Shown: one piece after another, positions 42,153 to 52,061 of the stretch
How the letters are laid out: the number at the start of each line of letters is the position of its first letter
Numbering within the stretch: position 1 is the stretch's first letter
Notes under the pieces: generated by a model
The model's database searches: none
Seen by the model: only the letters and a program-made list of their open reading frames with translations
Told to the model about the DNA's origin: nothing
Position numbers and translations under genes: made by a program
From: Ascarosepion bandense
Lineage: Eukaryota > Mollusca > Cephalopoda > Sepiida > Sepiidae
NCBI GenBank assembly: GCA_037127315.1
Contig: JBBBDQ010001270.1
Coordinates: 2,174,501 to 2,238,500 of the forward strand
DNA: 64,000 nt
Direction of reading: 5' to 3'

Positions 42153-42241
42153 TTAACCCTCTAGGGCCATTCGTATCATAAAGTGGGGGATCAGTTCTAT
42201 ATTGTTATGAAGTAATAAACAGATCCCCCACTAATTACTAC
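42153..42241. repeat. piggyBac-type end fused to 49-bp palindrome
   Basis: TTAACCCTCTAGGGCCATTC (a MITE end) is joined at 42177 to the linker also found in the SINE dimers. A 49-bp palindrome (42183-42231, arms GTGGGGGATC and GATCCCCCAC) is followed by TAATTACTACTTAA. Confidence 0.75.
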
Positions 42242-42521
42242 TTAACCCTCTAGGGCCATTCGTATCATATTTAATACAGTATTTCCCTATAAGGAAACAT
42301 TTGGTATTTCCCTATAAGGAAACATTTGGTATTTCCCTATAAGGAAACATTTGGTATTTCTCTATAAGGAAACATTTGGTATTCATTAACTGAGCAGTCA
42401 GTACTGCTTTCATTTGAAATTTATAAAATATTTCTCTTAAAAAATTTTTCAGGAAAATATTTCTTTCAAGGCTTGTTTTCATACTGTATCAAATATGATA
42501 CGAATGGCCCTAGAGGGTTAA
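42242..42521. mobile_element. piggyBac-type MITE, copy 1
   Basis: A 272-bp element (42246-42517) between TTAA target duplications. ~38-bp inverted repeats begin CCCTCTAGGGCCATTCGTAT. The interior has four ~25-bp units (GTATTTCCCTATAAGGAAAC) and a TGACTGAGCAGTCA-like palindrome. The TTAA/CCCT combination is characteristic of piggyBac-type elements. Confidence 0.85.
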
Positions 42522-42551
42522 TCTCAGTCTGTTTATCTATCTATCTATCTG

Positions 42552-42595
<44 letters not shown>
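42522..42595. repeat. (ATCT)n microsatellite
   Basis: ATCT units between the two MITEs. Confidence 0.95.
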
Positions 42596-42596
<1 letters not shown>

Positions 42597-42825
42597 TAAC
42601 CCTCTAGGGCCATTCGTATCATATTTGATACAGTATTTCCCTATAAGGAAACATTTGGTATTTCCTTATAAGGAAACATTTGGTATTCATTGACTGAGCA
42701 GTCAGTACTGCTTTCATTTGAAATTTATAAAATATTTCTCTTAAAAAATTTTTCAGGAAAATATTTCTTTCAAGGCTTGTTTTCATACTGTATCAAATAT
42801 GATACAAATGGCCCTAGAGGGTTAA
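42596..42825. mobile_element. piggyBac-type MITE, copy 2
   Basis: A 222-bp element (42600-42821) with TTAA on both sides. It is the same as copy 1 except that it has two internal 25-bp units instead of four, which accounts for exactly the 50-bp length difference. Confidence 0.87.
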
Positions 42826-43025
42826 TAGCTTCTTGCTTCTTAGTGACATTATTGCCTTGTCTGGAGTGAACTGATTCGAAAAATACCCAATCTCTCTTGC
42901 TTCTAAAGTTTTTTCTTCATTTATAGACAAACTTGTGTAGAATTCAGTGCCATAAAACATTACATACTGCCCTTTTCTTGTTCTTACTGTTCATTATAAA
43001 AAAATGGCAACCTATGTGAAAAAAC
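42826..43025. other. No recognisable feature
   Basis: Short unassigned stretch. Confidence 0.4.
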
Positions 43026-43029
43026 CCTC

Positions 43030-43103
43030 TCTCAAGTGAGTCATATCTCTTTCAAGATATGATCTCCTAAGCGTGTATCCCGTATGGCACTTAGTTGACT
43101 GGT
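43030..43103 (+). repeat. SINE family A tail fragment
   Basis: GTCATATCTCTTTCAAGATA, then TGATCTCCTAAGCGTGTATC, ending GGCACTTAGTTGACTG. Confidence 0.6.
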
Positions 43104-43400
43104 TCGATGCGAGCTGAAGTGGAACGACTATGTAGAATCCATAGCATCATCGACTGATATGTTGTTTGGATCTCTGTGTCGGCCCAGGGTGATTTTTTTT
43201 CTCGTCAGATTCCTTCTTGCACATTTACAAATCTACCATTCGTTCGTTCATTAAATACTGTTGCCGTTGCTATTTATCTCAAAATTCTCAACAAGATCCA
43301 ATGAAGAATCTGCAATATATTATGTCCTGACTTGGCATCTCGGATTTAGTCACTTTTCCAATGACGGAATGTGTCTTTTTTTTTTACAATATTATAATAT
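43100..43400 (+). pseudogene. LINE family A fragment
   Basis: Decayed coding sequence of the post-RT region: a counterpart of DLKWNEYIESIA (GAGCTGAAGTGGAACGACTA), HIYKSTIRSF and the LSHRR..VAS region. It ends at a T-run where a SINE A follows. Confidence 0.6.
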
Positions 43401-43409
43401 TTTGCAATA

Positions 43410-43712
43410 TTATGGGATGTGCGTTGTGGTACATTGGATATCGGCTCGGAACGAGAAATCGGGGAGCCGAGTCCAGTTGAATTCAATGCATTCACTTACG
43501 CGCAAATACCCTTGAGAAAGGTATTAATCCGTCTCTTCCTTCCAGTTATGGGTTAAATAACAGGACAGATTGGGTTCTATAGCCTTTGCTGGCAACCAAT
43601 CTACCGCAGAAAGCAATGACAACCTACTGCGGGATAATCTTCTGCCTAGTCAGTCATGTCTCTTTCGAGACATGATCGCCCAAGCGTTTACCACGTATGG
43701 CACTTAACTAAC
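43410..43712 (+). mobile_element. SINE family A, near full length
   Basis: The head GATGTGCGTTGTGGTACATT, then GGATATCGGCTCGG, carries the A box; the B-box region is shortened (GAGTCCAGTTG lacks the GTTCGAA core). The body contains ATTGGGTTCTATAGCC, and the tail has the palindromic CATGTCTCTTTCGAGACATG and ends ATGGCACTTAACTAACTGAC. tRNA-derived SINEs are known from cephalopods; relation to a named family was not checked. Confidence 0.8.
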
Positions 43713-45078
43713 TGACATATGGGCAACTTTTCTAACGAGCTTCTTTCTCTGGTGCTCCGATCACAAGAATTTAAGCGCTCTACGAGAGTGACATCTAGTT
43801 CATACCATATTCGTTTCTTGGATATGTCTAAAGCGTTCGACAGACTTTTCTGGCCTTCTATGCAAACTGCGGAGCTATGGTATAACTGGGCATTTGTTTG
43901 AACTAATCCAGTCTTTCCTCTCTAACCGCACATTGAAGGTGGTATTAAACGACATGCCTCTCAGAACTACCATACGAACGCGGGTGTCCCTCAATGCTTT
44001 ATCCTACGTCCTACGCTCTTTCTGATCTACATTAATGATCTCCCTGATACCATAAGATCCCAAGTAGGTATGTACGCCGATGACACCCCAGTTTACTCTC
44101 GCCTCGATCAAAAATCTGGTGTGGGCGACAAAGCTAACCTTGCAGCCGAGCTTGAAAAGGACCTCCAATCCGTAGTGGACTGGGGTAAGAAATGGTTCGT
44201 AAATTTTAATGCTTCTAAAACGAAGCTGCTATCAATTAACCATCATAGACAATCGCACCTACCCCCTATTAGCATGGACCAGGCTTGCCTCCCAGAGAGT
44301 AAAACACTACGCCTCCTTAGTCTCACATTATCAGCGGACCTCAAGTGGAATGAATATATCGAATCCATTGCTAAATCCGCTGCTATGAAAGTCGGTTCTC
44401 TATGCAGGGCCCTGAAGTTTTTTTCCGTCTGAATTTATCCTGCACATATATAAATCTACCATCCGCCCGTGCATTGAATACTGCTGCCAGATCTGGTCGG
44501 GTGCCCCTGCTATTCTCCTCGGGCTTCTCAACAAAGTACAACGGAGAGTCTGTAATGTGATCGATACCGACTTGGCAGACCGCCTGCAGCCTCTCTCTCA
44601 CCGGCGCGACGTGGCTTCCCTGTGTCTCTTCTATAATTACTTTCACGGCTTCTGCTCCGATGAACTTAGATCACTCATGCCCCCTCGGAACGAATTTGCA
44701 CGAGATACTAGATTGGCAACTAGATCCAACCCTTTCACAGTGAAATCGATAAAATGCAACCGCAATTTCTACTCCAACAGTTTCTTTTCTCGCGCTTCCC
44801 GACTGTGGAATTCGCTTCCATATGATTGCTTCCCCGACGGCTACAATCTCCAGGAGTTTAAATGTAAGGTCAATAGACACCTCCCAACTCGCATCCATTC
44901 TTTCAAACACTCTTCCCATCTATCTAACCCCCAGCCTCCGTATCCTTACTCATCTCTCACCCTCCTTTTGACATTTCCTATATCTAACCACTCTTTCTCT
45001 TTATCTTCCCTTATGTAGCCCCATGCGCAATAGTGGCGGTGGAATGCCTTGCTTGGGGTGAAATGATTAAAACAAAAT
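43713..45078 (+). pseudogene. LINE family A reverse transcriptase, longest copy
   Basis: This copy reaches into the RT domain. Motif A is DMSKAFDR (43821-43844). ELIQSFLSNRTLKVVLN precedes a motif-B block GVPQCFILRPTLFLIYINDL (about 43983), where the usual GVPQGSILGP is altered. The catalytic box MYADDTPVYS has YADD at 44073-44084. Then come EKDLQSVVDWGKKWFVNF, LSADLKWNEYIESIA, HIYKSTIRPCIEYC, FHGFCSDELRSLMPP and SRLWNSLPYDCFPDGY. Frame changes near 43900, 43975 and 44426 break it. The 3' UTR ends in CTTGCTTGGGGTGAAATGAT. The endonuclease domain is absent. Confidence 0.88.
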
Positions 45079-45084
45079 ATACTT

Positions 45085-45932
45085 GGTTCTTTCAGGACGT
45101 AGGCGATAATGGCTTTTCACGTCTCCCTATCTCTGGTGGCTCTTAGCACGCTTTCTCTTTTTACACCACGCACCCCCCGTTCTGTCATCCACCTACTCAG
45201 GCCCTTCAAATATGTTATCCGCTGCTTTCCCCTGTCTCTCCTTCCCTCTATCTGGCCTGTTAGTATCAAGTTCTCCAAGCCCTACTTCCCCATAGCATGT
45301 CCCAGGAACTTTAGCTCTCTCTTCTTGATGCTCACTGTTAATTTCCTTTTCGTTTCCATCATTTCCAAAACCTCATCATTGCTCACATGCTTGATCCATA
45401 ATATGCGCAGCATCCTTCTGTAGAACCATATTTCAAGTTTTTCCTTCATCTTTAATATTCACTGCTATATTGAAGAACTGAGATCACATAGCAATCCAGT
45501 AATCTCTTCTTCGTTTCTAGTGAACGTTTCCTGTCTCTTAATACTTTACTCAGCTTCTGGAACGCGTCCTTTGCTATGCCAATTCACCTTCGGAACTCTT
45601 TGTCGCACTTTCTTTCTTCTGTTAGAACATTACCCTGGTATTTAAAATTTTGTACCTGCTTTATTTTAGTATCTCTCACCTGTATTTGGCATTTGAGGCT
45701 GCTCTTTTTGCTGATGACCATGCTTTTTTTTTTTTTGCAGTTAATTGGTAGTCATTTTTTGTAACTCTCTTTAGCTCTCTTCCGTAGAAGTTCTTGTAGT
45801 TTCCTTTCTGTGTCTACTATCTGCACTGTATCATCTGCGTACCTTATGTTGTTCAAATTGTGGCCTCCTATGAAAAATCATGCCATAACATCTAGGGTCC
45901 TCAAAATAGTCTCGCTGTACAAGTTGAATAGA
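45085..45932 (-). pseudogene. RTE-like LINE, RT palm to C-terminus
   Basis: On the minus strand, from 45932 down: LFNLYSETILRTLD, then IRYADDTVQI with an intact YADD at 45830-45841, the thumb region, and the C-terminal block (KRKLTVSIKKREL region, HAMGK, YLKGL). It ends at the element 3' end (45085). Frameshifts are present. It is the best-preserved RT active site of this family in the window. Confidence 0.78.
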
Positions 45933-46140
45933 TCCGGTGGAACACCCTTTTACCGTTGAAATAATTAAATGTAAACACTACATCTAGTAAAACATTTTTT
46001 CTCGAACTTCCCGCCTGTAGGATTCCCTTTCGTTTACTTTCTTTCCCAATAGCTACAATTTCCAAAAATTTAAATGAAACATCAACTGTCATCATCTAAG
46101 TCCTTATTCTTTCCTCAATAACCTGTACCATTTTTTTTTA
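45933..46140 (+). pseudogene. LINE family A fragment
   Basis: Matches the segment from HPFTVEIIKC to the SRL..NSL..FPDSYNFQKFK region, decayed, joined directly to the antisense RTE-like RT. Confidence 0.6.
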
Positions 46141-46189
46141 TTTGTAAGTTCTTGCACACTAAAATACAAAAATATAAAGAGATATTGCT

Positions 46190-46640
46190 TTTTCTATGCG
46201 CTTTCACATTTTTGACAAAGTAAATCTACCTCCTGCTCTTGAAAAGACCCTCTTATCTGTGATGGAATTGCGTAGGAAATGGCTCGTAAATTTTAATACC
46301 TCCAAAATAAAGCTGCTCTTTTCTAGCCATTAAAGAGAAGCTTTCCTACCTACTAGTATCTTAGAAAGTATCACACTGTGCTTCATTGGCCTCACTCTAT
46401 CAATCGACCTCAACTGGAACGAATACATGAAATCTATAGCTGCATATAATGCTGGGAAGTTTGGGTACTTCTGTCGGTGTTGAAAAGTTTTTCGTCCGAA
46501 TCCATCTTGCAAATTTATAAATCTATCATTTGTTCTTGCATTAACTACAATTTCCAATAATTTAGATATAACCTTAATTGCCATCTTCTATCTCCCTACA
46601 TCCCATCCCCCTTCCACCTCTCTAAAATCCATCCATCTCT
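46190..46640 (+). pseudogene. LINE family A fragment
   Basis: ALEKTLLSVMELRRKWLVNF, then TLSIDLNWNEYMKSIA and FINLSF; a large internal deletion then joins to YNFQ.FRYNLNCHLL-like codons. Its 3' tail (GTGCACCAGTGGCGATCCAG ... CTTGTATGAAATGATTA) appears at 46925-46975, after an intervening SINE A. Confidence 0.6.
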
Positions 46641-46669
46641 CTTCCCGTTTTTGGCGAGAGCTGTTCAAA

Positions 46670-46915
46670 CACCAGTTGAATTCGTTGCATTCACTTACGC
46701 GCAAATAGTCCTGTGAAAGTTATTAATCGTCTCTTCACTCCAGATATGGATTAAATAACAGAACAGATTGGGTTCTATAGCACTGGTTGTCAACCAGTCT
46801 TATAGCAGAAAGGCAATGGTATTTTATAAGGTAAAATCTTCTGCTCAGTCAGTTTTGTCTCTTTCGAGACATGATCACCAAAGCGTGTATGAAGTATGGC
46901 TCTGATATAAAGTGT
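46670..46915 (+). mobile_element. SINE family A, head truncated, inside LINE A
   Basis: AGTTGAATTCGTTGCATTCA to CATGATCACCAAAGCGTGTA, then AAGTATGGCTC. It splits the LINE A fragment from its 3' tail. Confidence 0.7.
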
Positions 46916-46924
46916 AGATTGACC

Positions 46925-46990
46925 CGATGTGCACCAGTGGCGATCCAGCCTTACTTGTATGAAATGATTATTAAAAATAAAGAAACAACA
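46925..46990 (+). mobile_element. LINE family A 3' tail
   Basis: A decayed family tail followed by an A-rich run (AAAAATAAAGAAACAACAAC). Confidence 0.6.
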
Positions 46991-47410
46991 ACAAAACAAA
47001 ACATTCTCTCGTTTTTACTCTACAACGGAAATATTTGAATTTTCGTTCGTGCTTAATTTTGACCTCCCCAGTCAATCATTTCCTGCGATGACCTATTTGT
47101 TGACGTTGATGCAATCCGTCCTTTTAAACTCATTGTTTTGTCCTTTCTTTTTTCTATTCCTCCTTCTTTTCAGACATCCCAATTGTAATTTTATTGATTT
47201 TTTTGCAGTGAATTCATTTATTAACTAAAATATATAAATAAAGGTCAAGGCAATTATTCCGTTTTCATTAGACACAGGAAAAATCCATCAAAATATTTTA
47301 AAATTCTTTTTCTTTCTAATTTTATCATGTTTATGGAAATCAAATTAACTTTTGTATCATTCAAAGAAACTCATGTTTGTGAAAAATTCAATGTCTCCTT
47401 AAAGCTCATC
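46991..47410. other. No recognisable feature
   Basis: AT-rich sequence with no motif found. Confidence 0.4.
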
Positions 47411-47413
47411 AAA

Positions 47414-47462
47414 ACATCTATCTATCTATATATATATAGATATATATATCTCAGTCTGTTCA

Positions 47463-47515
<53 letters not shown>

Positions 47516-47563
47516 CATCTATCTATCTCAGTCCATTCATATCTATCTATCTCAGTCCATTCA

Positions 47564-47616
<53 letters not shown>

Positions 47617-47675
47617 CAGTTCATTCATATCTATCTATCTCAGTCCATTCATATCTATCTATCTCAGTCCATTCA

Positions 47676-47740
<65 letters not shown>

Positions 47741-47775
47741 CAGTCCATTCATATCTATGTATCTCAGTTCATTCA

Positions 47776-47810
<35 letters not shown>

Positions 47811-47811
47811 A
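47414..47811. repeat. (ATCT)n with interspersed minisatellite
   Basis: Long ATCT tracts alternate with CTCAGTCCATTCATATCTAT, a ~24-bp block, about seven times. The Ser/Leu/Ile/Tyr frame here is a microsatellite artefact. Confidence 0.93.
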
Positions 47812-48103
47812 GTGTATCGAGGCAGCAAATAATTTTCTATACATATGCTGTTAAATATAAGAGACAATGAATGTCTATTATGTTTAATCATGAGCCGTTC
47901 TAAACGTCGTATTTTGGCTTTAATTTCAGTTGAAAATAAAGACAAAAATTCTCCAACATTTGGATAATTTTTTATTAATTTGCTTGGAGAAATTTTGTCT
48001 TTATTTTCAACTGAAATTAAAGCCAAAATACCACGTTTAGAACGGCTCATGATTAAACATAATAGCCATTTATTGTCTCTTATATTTAACAGCATATGTT
48101 TAG

Positions 48104-48140
<37 letters not shown>
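47812..48140. mobile_element. Penelope-like 5' ends, head to head, with (TA)n
   Basis: The minus-strand part 47812-47970 encodes NYPNVGEFLSLFSTEIKAKI, RRLERLMIKHNRHSLSL and IENYLLPRYT. The plus-strand part 47983-48106 encodes LGEILSLFSTEIKAKIPRLE, RLMIKHNSHLLSLIFNSICL. The copies face away from a ~12-bp centre. This is the same arrangement as at 23.3-23.65 kb. A (TA)n tract follows at 48106-48140. Confidence 0.72.
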
Positions 48141-48145
<5 letters not shown>

Positions 48146-48164
48146 GTGTAAGAAAGTTATGGAA

Positions 48165-48330
48165 CACGTAGGTTTTAAACCCGCTGTTCATGTATTTATT
48201 TTTATAAAGAGTGCTCGATACAACGTAGTGCTTTATACTGTAATGGTTGTCACAATGGTTTATAAAAGCATAGTATCACTACACAAAAATCTTCGCGTTT
48301 CGGAGCTATGCTTGCACCTCATCTGGTGAT
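48165..48330 (+). repeat. Dispersed repeat G
   Basis: Contains TTTATAAAGAGTGCTCGATA and TGGTTTATAAAAGCATAGTA, shared with 25.34 and 37.4 kb. The end reads, in complement, AGATGAGGTGC...GCTCCGAAACG, resembling Penelope-type 3' regions. Confidence 0.5.
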
Positions 48331-48547
48331 GAGTTGAAATGAAAAATAAATGGTGAAAGCGAATTATTTTTGGTAATATATGTAAGTGAATGTGGTGGGA
48401 GTTTAGTACAATTTAGCCGGCAGTTTGTAGCCATAGTGATATAGCCTTGGGTTAGGAGAGGGATGCGGAGTAGCTTTATATATATATATATTTATATAAT
48501 TTTCAAATGGAGAGTGAGATTAAGAAAGAAAAAAATAAAAAAAATAT

Positions 48548-48637
48548 TGTCCAGACATAAAAAAGAGGCAGAGATTACGATGCATGTCTGGATATTACTC
48601 ACAAATCTCGATCTCTGCCCACTTTTTACGTCTGGAC
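48548..48637. repeat. 90-bp foldback
   Basis: GTCCAGACATAAAAAAGAGG, then CAGAGATTACGA, is mirrored by TCGATCTCTGCCCACTTTTT, then ACGTCTGGAC. Arms are ~31 bp with a few mismatches and the loop is ~25 nt. Confidence 0.75.
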
Positions 48638-48821
48638 GACAAATTAAAAAAAAAAACAATTATTTCTTAATACCCGCTACTCCCCCCCTTTTTAACTTCC
48701 TGTGTATGGACATATTTTGGGACTCTTTCCGGTATGTAAATTTTTGTACCATATTTATGTTAATAAATTTTTTGTTTTTGATCGTTGCTTATGAAATGAA
48801 AACTTTTTTTTTTATAATGGT

Positions 48822-49150
48822 GTCGCCCCAAGCAAGGCATTTTTCTGCCACTGTTGAGCAGGGGGTTACATAGGAGGAAAGTTACGAGAAAGAATCACAG
48901 GTTACAGGGGGTGTCAAGAAGCGGGTAAGAGAAGGATGATAATACTGATGAGAATGGAGGGAACAAAGAAAGGATCATGAAAGAGAGGATGCAAATTAGG
49001 GAGATAGGAGATGAATATTGACTTTACATTTGAATTCTTGAAGATTGTAGCTGTCAGGAAAGCAAATAAACGGAAGGGAATTCCACGGGCGGGAAGTGCG
49101 AGAGACTATTCAACGGAATGTAAATTTCGGAATTTATTGATTTTATGAAT
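48822..49150 (-). mobile_element. LINE family A 3' end (antisense)
   Basis: Complement of the tail (TCGCCCCAAGCAAGGCATTT), 3' UTR, and the last codons including TTCCACGGGCGGGAAGTGCG (antisense of SRLWN). Confidence 0.75.
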
Positions 49151-49277
49151 ATATTAGGCGCTGTAAATATATAATTCTATTTACATCGAGCCCTCCACCT
49201 GGATCAGTTTTTAATAATGTTAAGATTAATATTAATAGCATGTGATTTTTGGGCTTTTACCTAAGAATAAAATACTT

Positions 49278-49778
49278 TAATTGGAGTAGATAGAGTAAAC
49301 TATCGCCCGGTTCACACTCCACCCACGTCTATTGAACAGGTGTAGAGGCTTATCCCTTGTTCCCTGTTTAGGATGTGGTTTCCGGCGTTCTCTTTTCCCA
49401 ACCTTTTCACTTTTCTTTTTCTTTTTTTCTTCAATTGGAGTAGATAGATAAACTATCGCCCGGTTCACACTCCACCCACGTCTATTGAACAGGTGTAGAG
49501 GCTCATCCCTTGTTCCCTGTTTAGGATGTGGTTTCCGGCTTTCTCTTTTTCAATCTTTTCACTTTTCTTTTTCTTTTTTTTTTTTCAATTGGAGTAGATA
49601 GATTAAACTATCGCCCGGTTCACTCTCCACCCATGTCTATTGAACAGGTGTAGAGACTCATCCCTTGTTCCCTGTTTAGGTTGTGGTTTCCGGCTTTCTC
49701 TTTTCCAGTCTATTCCCTCTTACGTAACCCCCTGCACATCAGTGGCGTTACCGCCTTGCTCGGGGTGATATGATTAAG
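49278..49778 (+). mobile_element. SINE family C tandem trimer with LINE A tail
   Basis: Three ~153-bp units start TTGGAGTAGATAGA at about 49278, 49434 and 49587. Each has ACTATCGCCCGGTTCACACT, CTATTGAACAGGTGTAGAG and GATGTGGTTTCCGGC, and the first two end in a T-rich run. Only the last unit continues into the tail CCCCTGCACATCAGTGGCGT, then CTTGCTCGGGGTGATATGAT. That tail is the one used by LINE A, implying mobilisation by LINE A. Confidence 0.8.
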
Positions 49779-50155
49779 AAAAAAAAACTTGGGAGTCAAA
49801 CATCGGTTCGAATAAACGCATATGCTATGATATGAGGACCGTTTAATATAGAAATAGATACAATATGGGAACCGTTAATAAAGAAAGATCGAGAAGTGTC
49901 AGCAAAGCCTCAGCAGCAGCTGCAACAACAGACACAGTAGAAAAGAAAAGACAAGCCACGGTGCAATATGTGAAGGCTTTCGGGATCGACAAGTACCTGA
50001 TGAAGGTCAGAGGGGCTCAATGCCTTAAACCTAGTAGTAATAACAATATGAGATGAGGATAATAGCCCGTATGTAAATCATGATAAGTAGCCTTTACAAC
50101 TGGTAACTACCATGTCCCATACACAAGTTTAAACCATCCACATTTCGTTCATTTT
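49779..50155. other. Unassigned; Penelope-type motif near 50000
   Basis: A 63-codon frame (49865-50056) has no known domain. CCTGATGAAGGTCAGAGGGG, then GATGAGGATAATAGCCCGTA, resembles the 5.1-5.6 kb repeat, so part may be a Penelope-like 3' region. Confidence 0.35.
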
Positions 50156-50157
50156 CG

Positions 50158-50632
50158 ATTAGTAAGTAGAAAGTTTCACTCCGACAACTTCTTCCTAAAA
50201 ACGGTTACTCTGTGGAAATTCCCTGTGCCTCTTCTATAAATACTTTCATGGCTTCTGCTCTGATGAACTTAAATTACTGGTGCCCCCTAGGTGTGAGTTT
50301 GCACGAGATACTAGATTGGCAACTCGGTCCCACCCCTTTACAGTGAAACCGATGAAATGTAACCGCAATTTCTACTCCAACAGCTTATTTCCTCGCACTT
50401 CCCGACTGTGGAATTCCCTTCCGCGTGCTTGCTTCCCCTACGACTATAACCTCCAGGAGTTTAAATGTAAGGTCAATAGACACCTCCTAACACACTAACC
50501 CTCCCATTCTCTCCAATTCTCCCCCTATGGACATCCTAACTCGTCTATCGCCCTCTGTAACCCCCTGAGCTATAGTGGCAGTGGAATGCCTTGCTTGGTG
50601 TGACATGATTAAAAAATAATAATTTATTATTA
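50158..50632 (+). pseudogene. LINE family A fragment, rearranged
   Basis: The first 65 bp correspond to the FYSDNFFL..SLWKFP region. The sequence then jumps back upstream to CLFYKYFHGFCSDELKLLVP and runs forward again to SRLWNSLPRACFPYDY and FKCKVNRHLLTH (frame 50280-50498). It ends CTTGCTTGGTGTGACATGAT plus an A-tail. The jump suggests a partial duplication or template switch. Confidence 0.7.
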
Positions 50633-50639
50633 GTGATTC

Positions 50640-51030
50640 GCAATACTACATTTTATTAGTTTGAAGCTTATAAATAAGACAAGGTTTGGATTATTTAAAA
50701 AGTATAATATTTCAAACATGATCTGAGATTCAGATATTTTATTTGCATGGACTCTGATTATAGTAAAAGCTGTCATATTTTAACATGTCCTAAGTCATGT
50801 TTTATTAGCCTGAAGCTTATAAAATGACAAAGATCTGATAATTCTCTTCAAAATAGGGATATTTTAAACATAAATAGAGATTCAGATGTTTCATTTGTCT
50901 CAAGTTTATAAATCTGACATGGCCATGTTTAGTCCAAACAAAGGCATATTTTAAGATGACTTGATAATAAGGTGCTTTATTAATTTGAAGCTTATAAACA
51001 TGACTTGGTTTGGGCGAATAATAAAAAAGT
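50640..51030. repeat. ~85-bp satellite, left block
   Basis: Diverged units marked by GAAGCTTATAAA.ATGAC at about 50663, 50812, 50900 (AAGTTTATAAATCTGAC) and 50985, with spacing of ~85-88 bp where not deleted. Each also has GCATATTTTAA.CATGA and CAGATGTTTTATTAG. Confidence 0.75.
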
Positions 51031-51960
51031 TCAAGGTGTTGCAGTAAAATCCGACACTTGACAAAAAGAAAACGAAATAGGCAATAAAAACAAAAGTTGT
51101 GTATACAGAGACCCAAAAGTTTTTTTAGCAACAGTTAGACTTACATACTACATTATTTTTCAATGTAACCACCGGCGGCAGCGACAGCCATCTCAAGACA
51201 GGCGGGAAATGAGTCACACGATTTGGCGACTATGTACTTGCCCATAGCGGCGAACGCCTCGACGATGACAGCTTTCAGAGAGTCGACCGTGTTGTGAGCG
51301 TGCTTGTTGGTCTTGGCCTCGATCATGCCCAGAAGAAATAGTTAAGAGGTTGCAGTTGGTTGAGGAGGGCGACCAGTGGTGAGAAACACTGCTGAGCGAC
51401 CACGCCTGGGTCGTTTTGGCCTTGTGATTAGCGGGATTCTGCTGAAATATGTAGAGGCGTCCAGGGCGATATACAGGGCTTCACCACGATCAGCGGTGAC
51501 TCTCAGGCCATTTTGAAAAAAAGAAGAAAGGCATGATGTCCCCCTCGCTGGAGATGACACCAAGCATCATGACGGCGGAGGGAAACTTTGTATACTTCAC
51601 GACGCGAAACTTCTCGATGTCTTTGCAGATCTACCTGTCGTTCTGCCTGTAGCTCGTCTGGTCCTGGATGAAATTCTTTTCATCAGAGAAGAACCACAGC
51701 ATCCGGGCAAATCCGTGCTTGAGCTCGTTCAGCAAAGCCGCCGCCTTGACCTTCCTCAATTCCTTGGAAGCATTCGTGATGAGCATGCGGTGAGACTTGC
51801 GGTAGGAGAAGTAACCAATGTCCTTCTTGATCGTTCGGCAGATCGTCGACTTGGCTGCTTAATAATGTTCCACACCACTCGTCGCCGGACTTGTGGCCGC
51901 CCTCCTCAACCGACTGCAACTCCACTGACTATTTATTCTGGGGCGTAATCGAAGCCAAGT
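51031..51960 (-). pseudogene. GC-rich mariner transposase, truncated, with inverted fragment
   Basis: On the minus strand from 51885: AKSTICRTIKKDIGYFSYRK, ELRKVKAAALLNELKHGFAR and MLWFFSDEKNFIQDQ (first catalytic Asp at 51682-51684). Then PSAVMMLGVISSEGDIMP, a deleted stretch around the second Asp, LNYFF where the third Asp is Asn, and EAFAAMGKYIVAKSCDSFPA up to GGYIEK. The N-terminus is missing. At 51890-51959 a plus-strand fragment (TDYLFWGVIEAK) repeats the third-Asp region in inverse orientation. GC content is much higher than the surroundings. It sits inside the ~85-bp satellite. Confidence 0.8.
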
Positions 51961-52061
51961 CATTTATATTTCAAAATAGTTGAAATCAGATGTTTTATTA
52001 AGGCTCTGATTAGTTCAGAAAAGAGGCATATTTTAACATCATGTCAAACTCAGGTGTTTTA
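51961..52061. repeat. ~85-bp satellite, middle block
   Basis: About one unit (TGATTAGTTCAGAAAAGAGG, CATATTTTAACATCATG, CAGGTGTTTTA) between the mariner and the Helitron. Confidence 0.7.

Noticed and set aside
44383..44919. Minus-strand frames of 82-87 codons
   Set aside because: They are antisense shadows of the LINE family A coding sequence on the plus strand.
45109..45423. 104-codon plus-strand frame (MAFHVSLSLVALSTL...)
   Set aside because: It is the antisense of the RTE-like LINE C-terminus; the same apparent protein recurs wherever that LINE lies on the minus strand.
47414..47811. CRISPR-like alternation of repeat and spacer
   Set aside because: The blocks are ATCT microsatellite and an identical 24-bp insert, not unique spacers. 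The genome is eukaryotic.
47327..47812. 161-codon frame of repeated Ser-Ile-Tyr-Leu
   Set aside because: It follows the (ATCT)n array and has no independent evidence of coding.
51031..51960. Bacterial contamination or horizontally acquired bacterial gene, suggested by high GC
   Set aside because: The translation shows mariner transposase motifs (FSDEKNF, FFWGMIEAK) and the element is embedded in host satellite, so it is a eukaryotic transposon.
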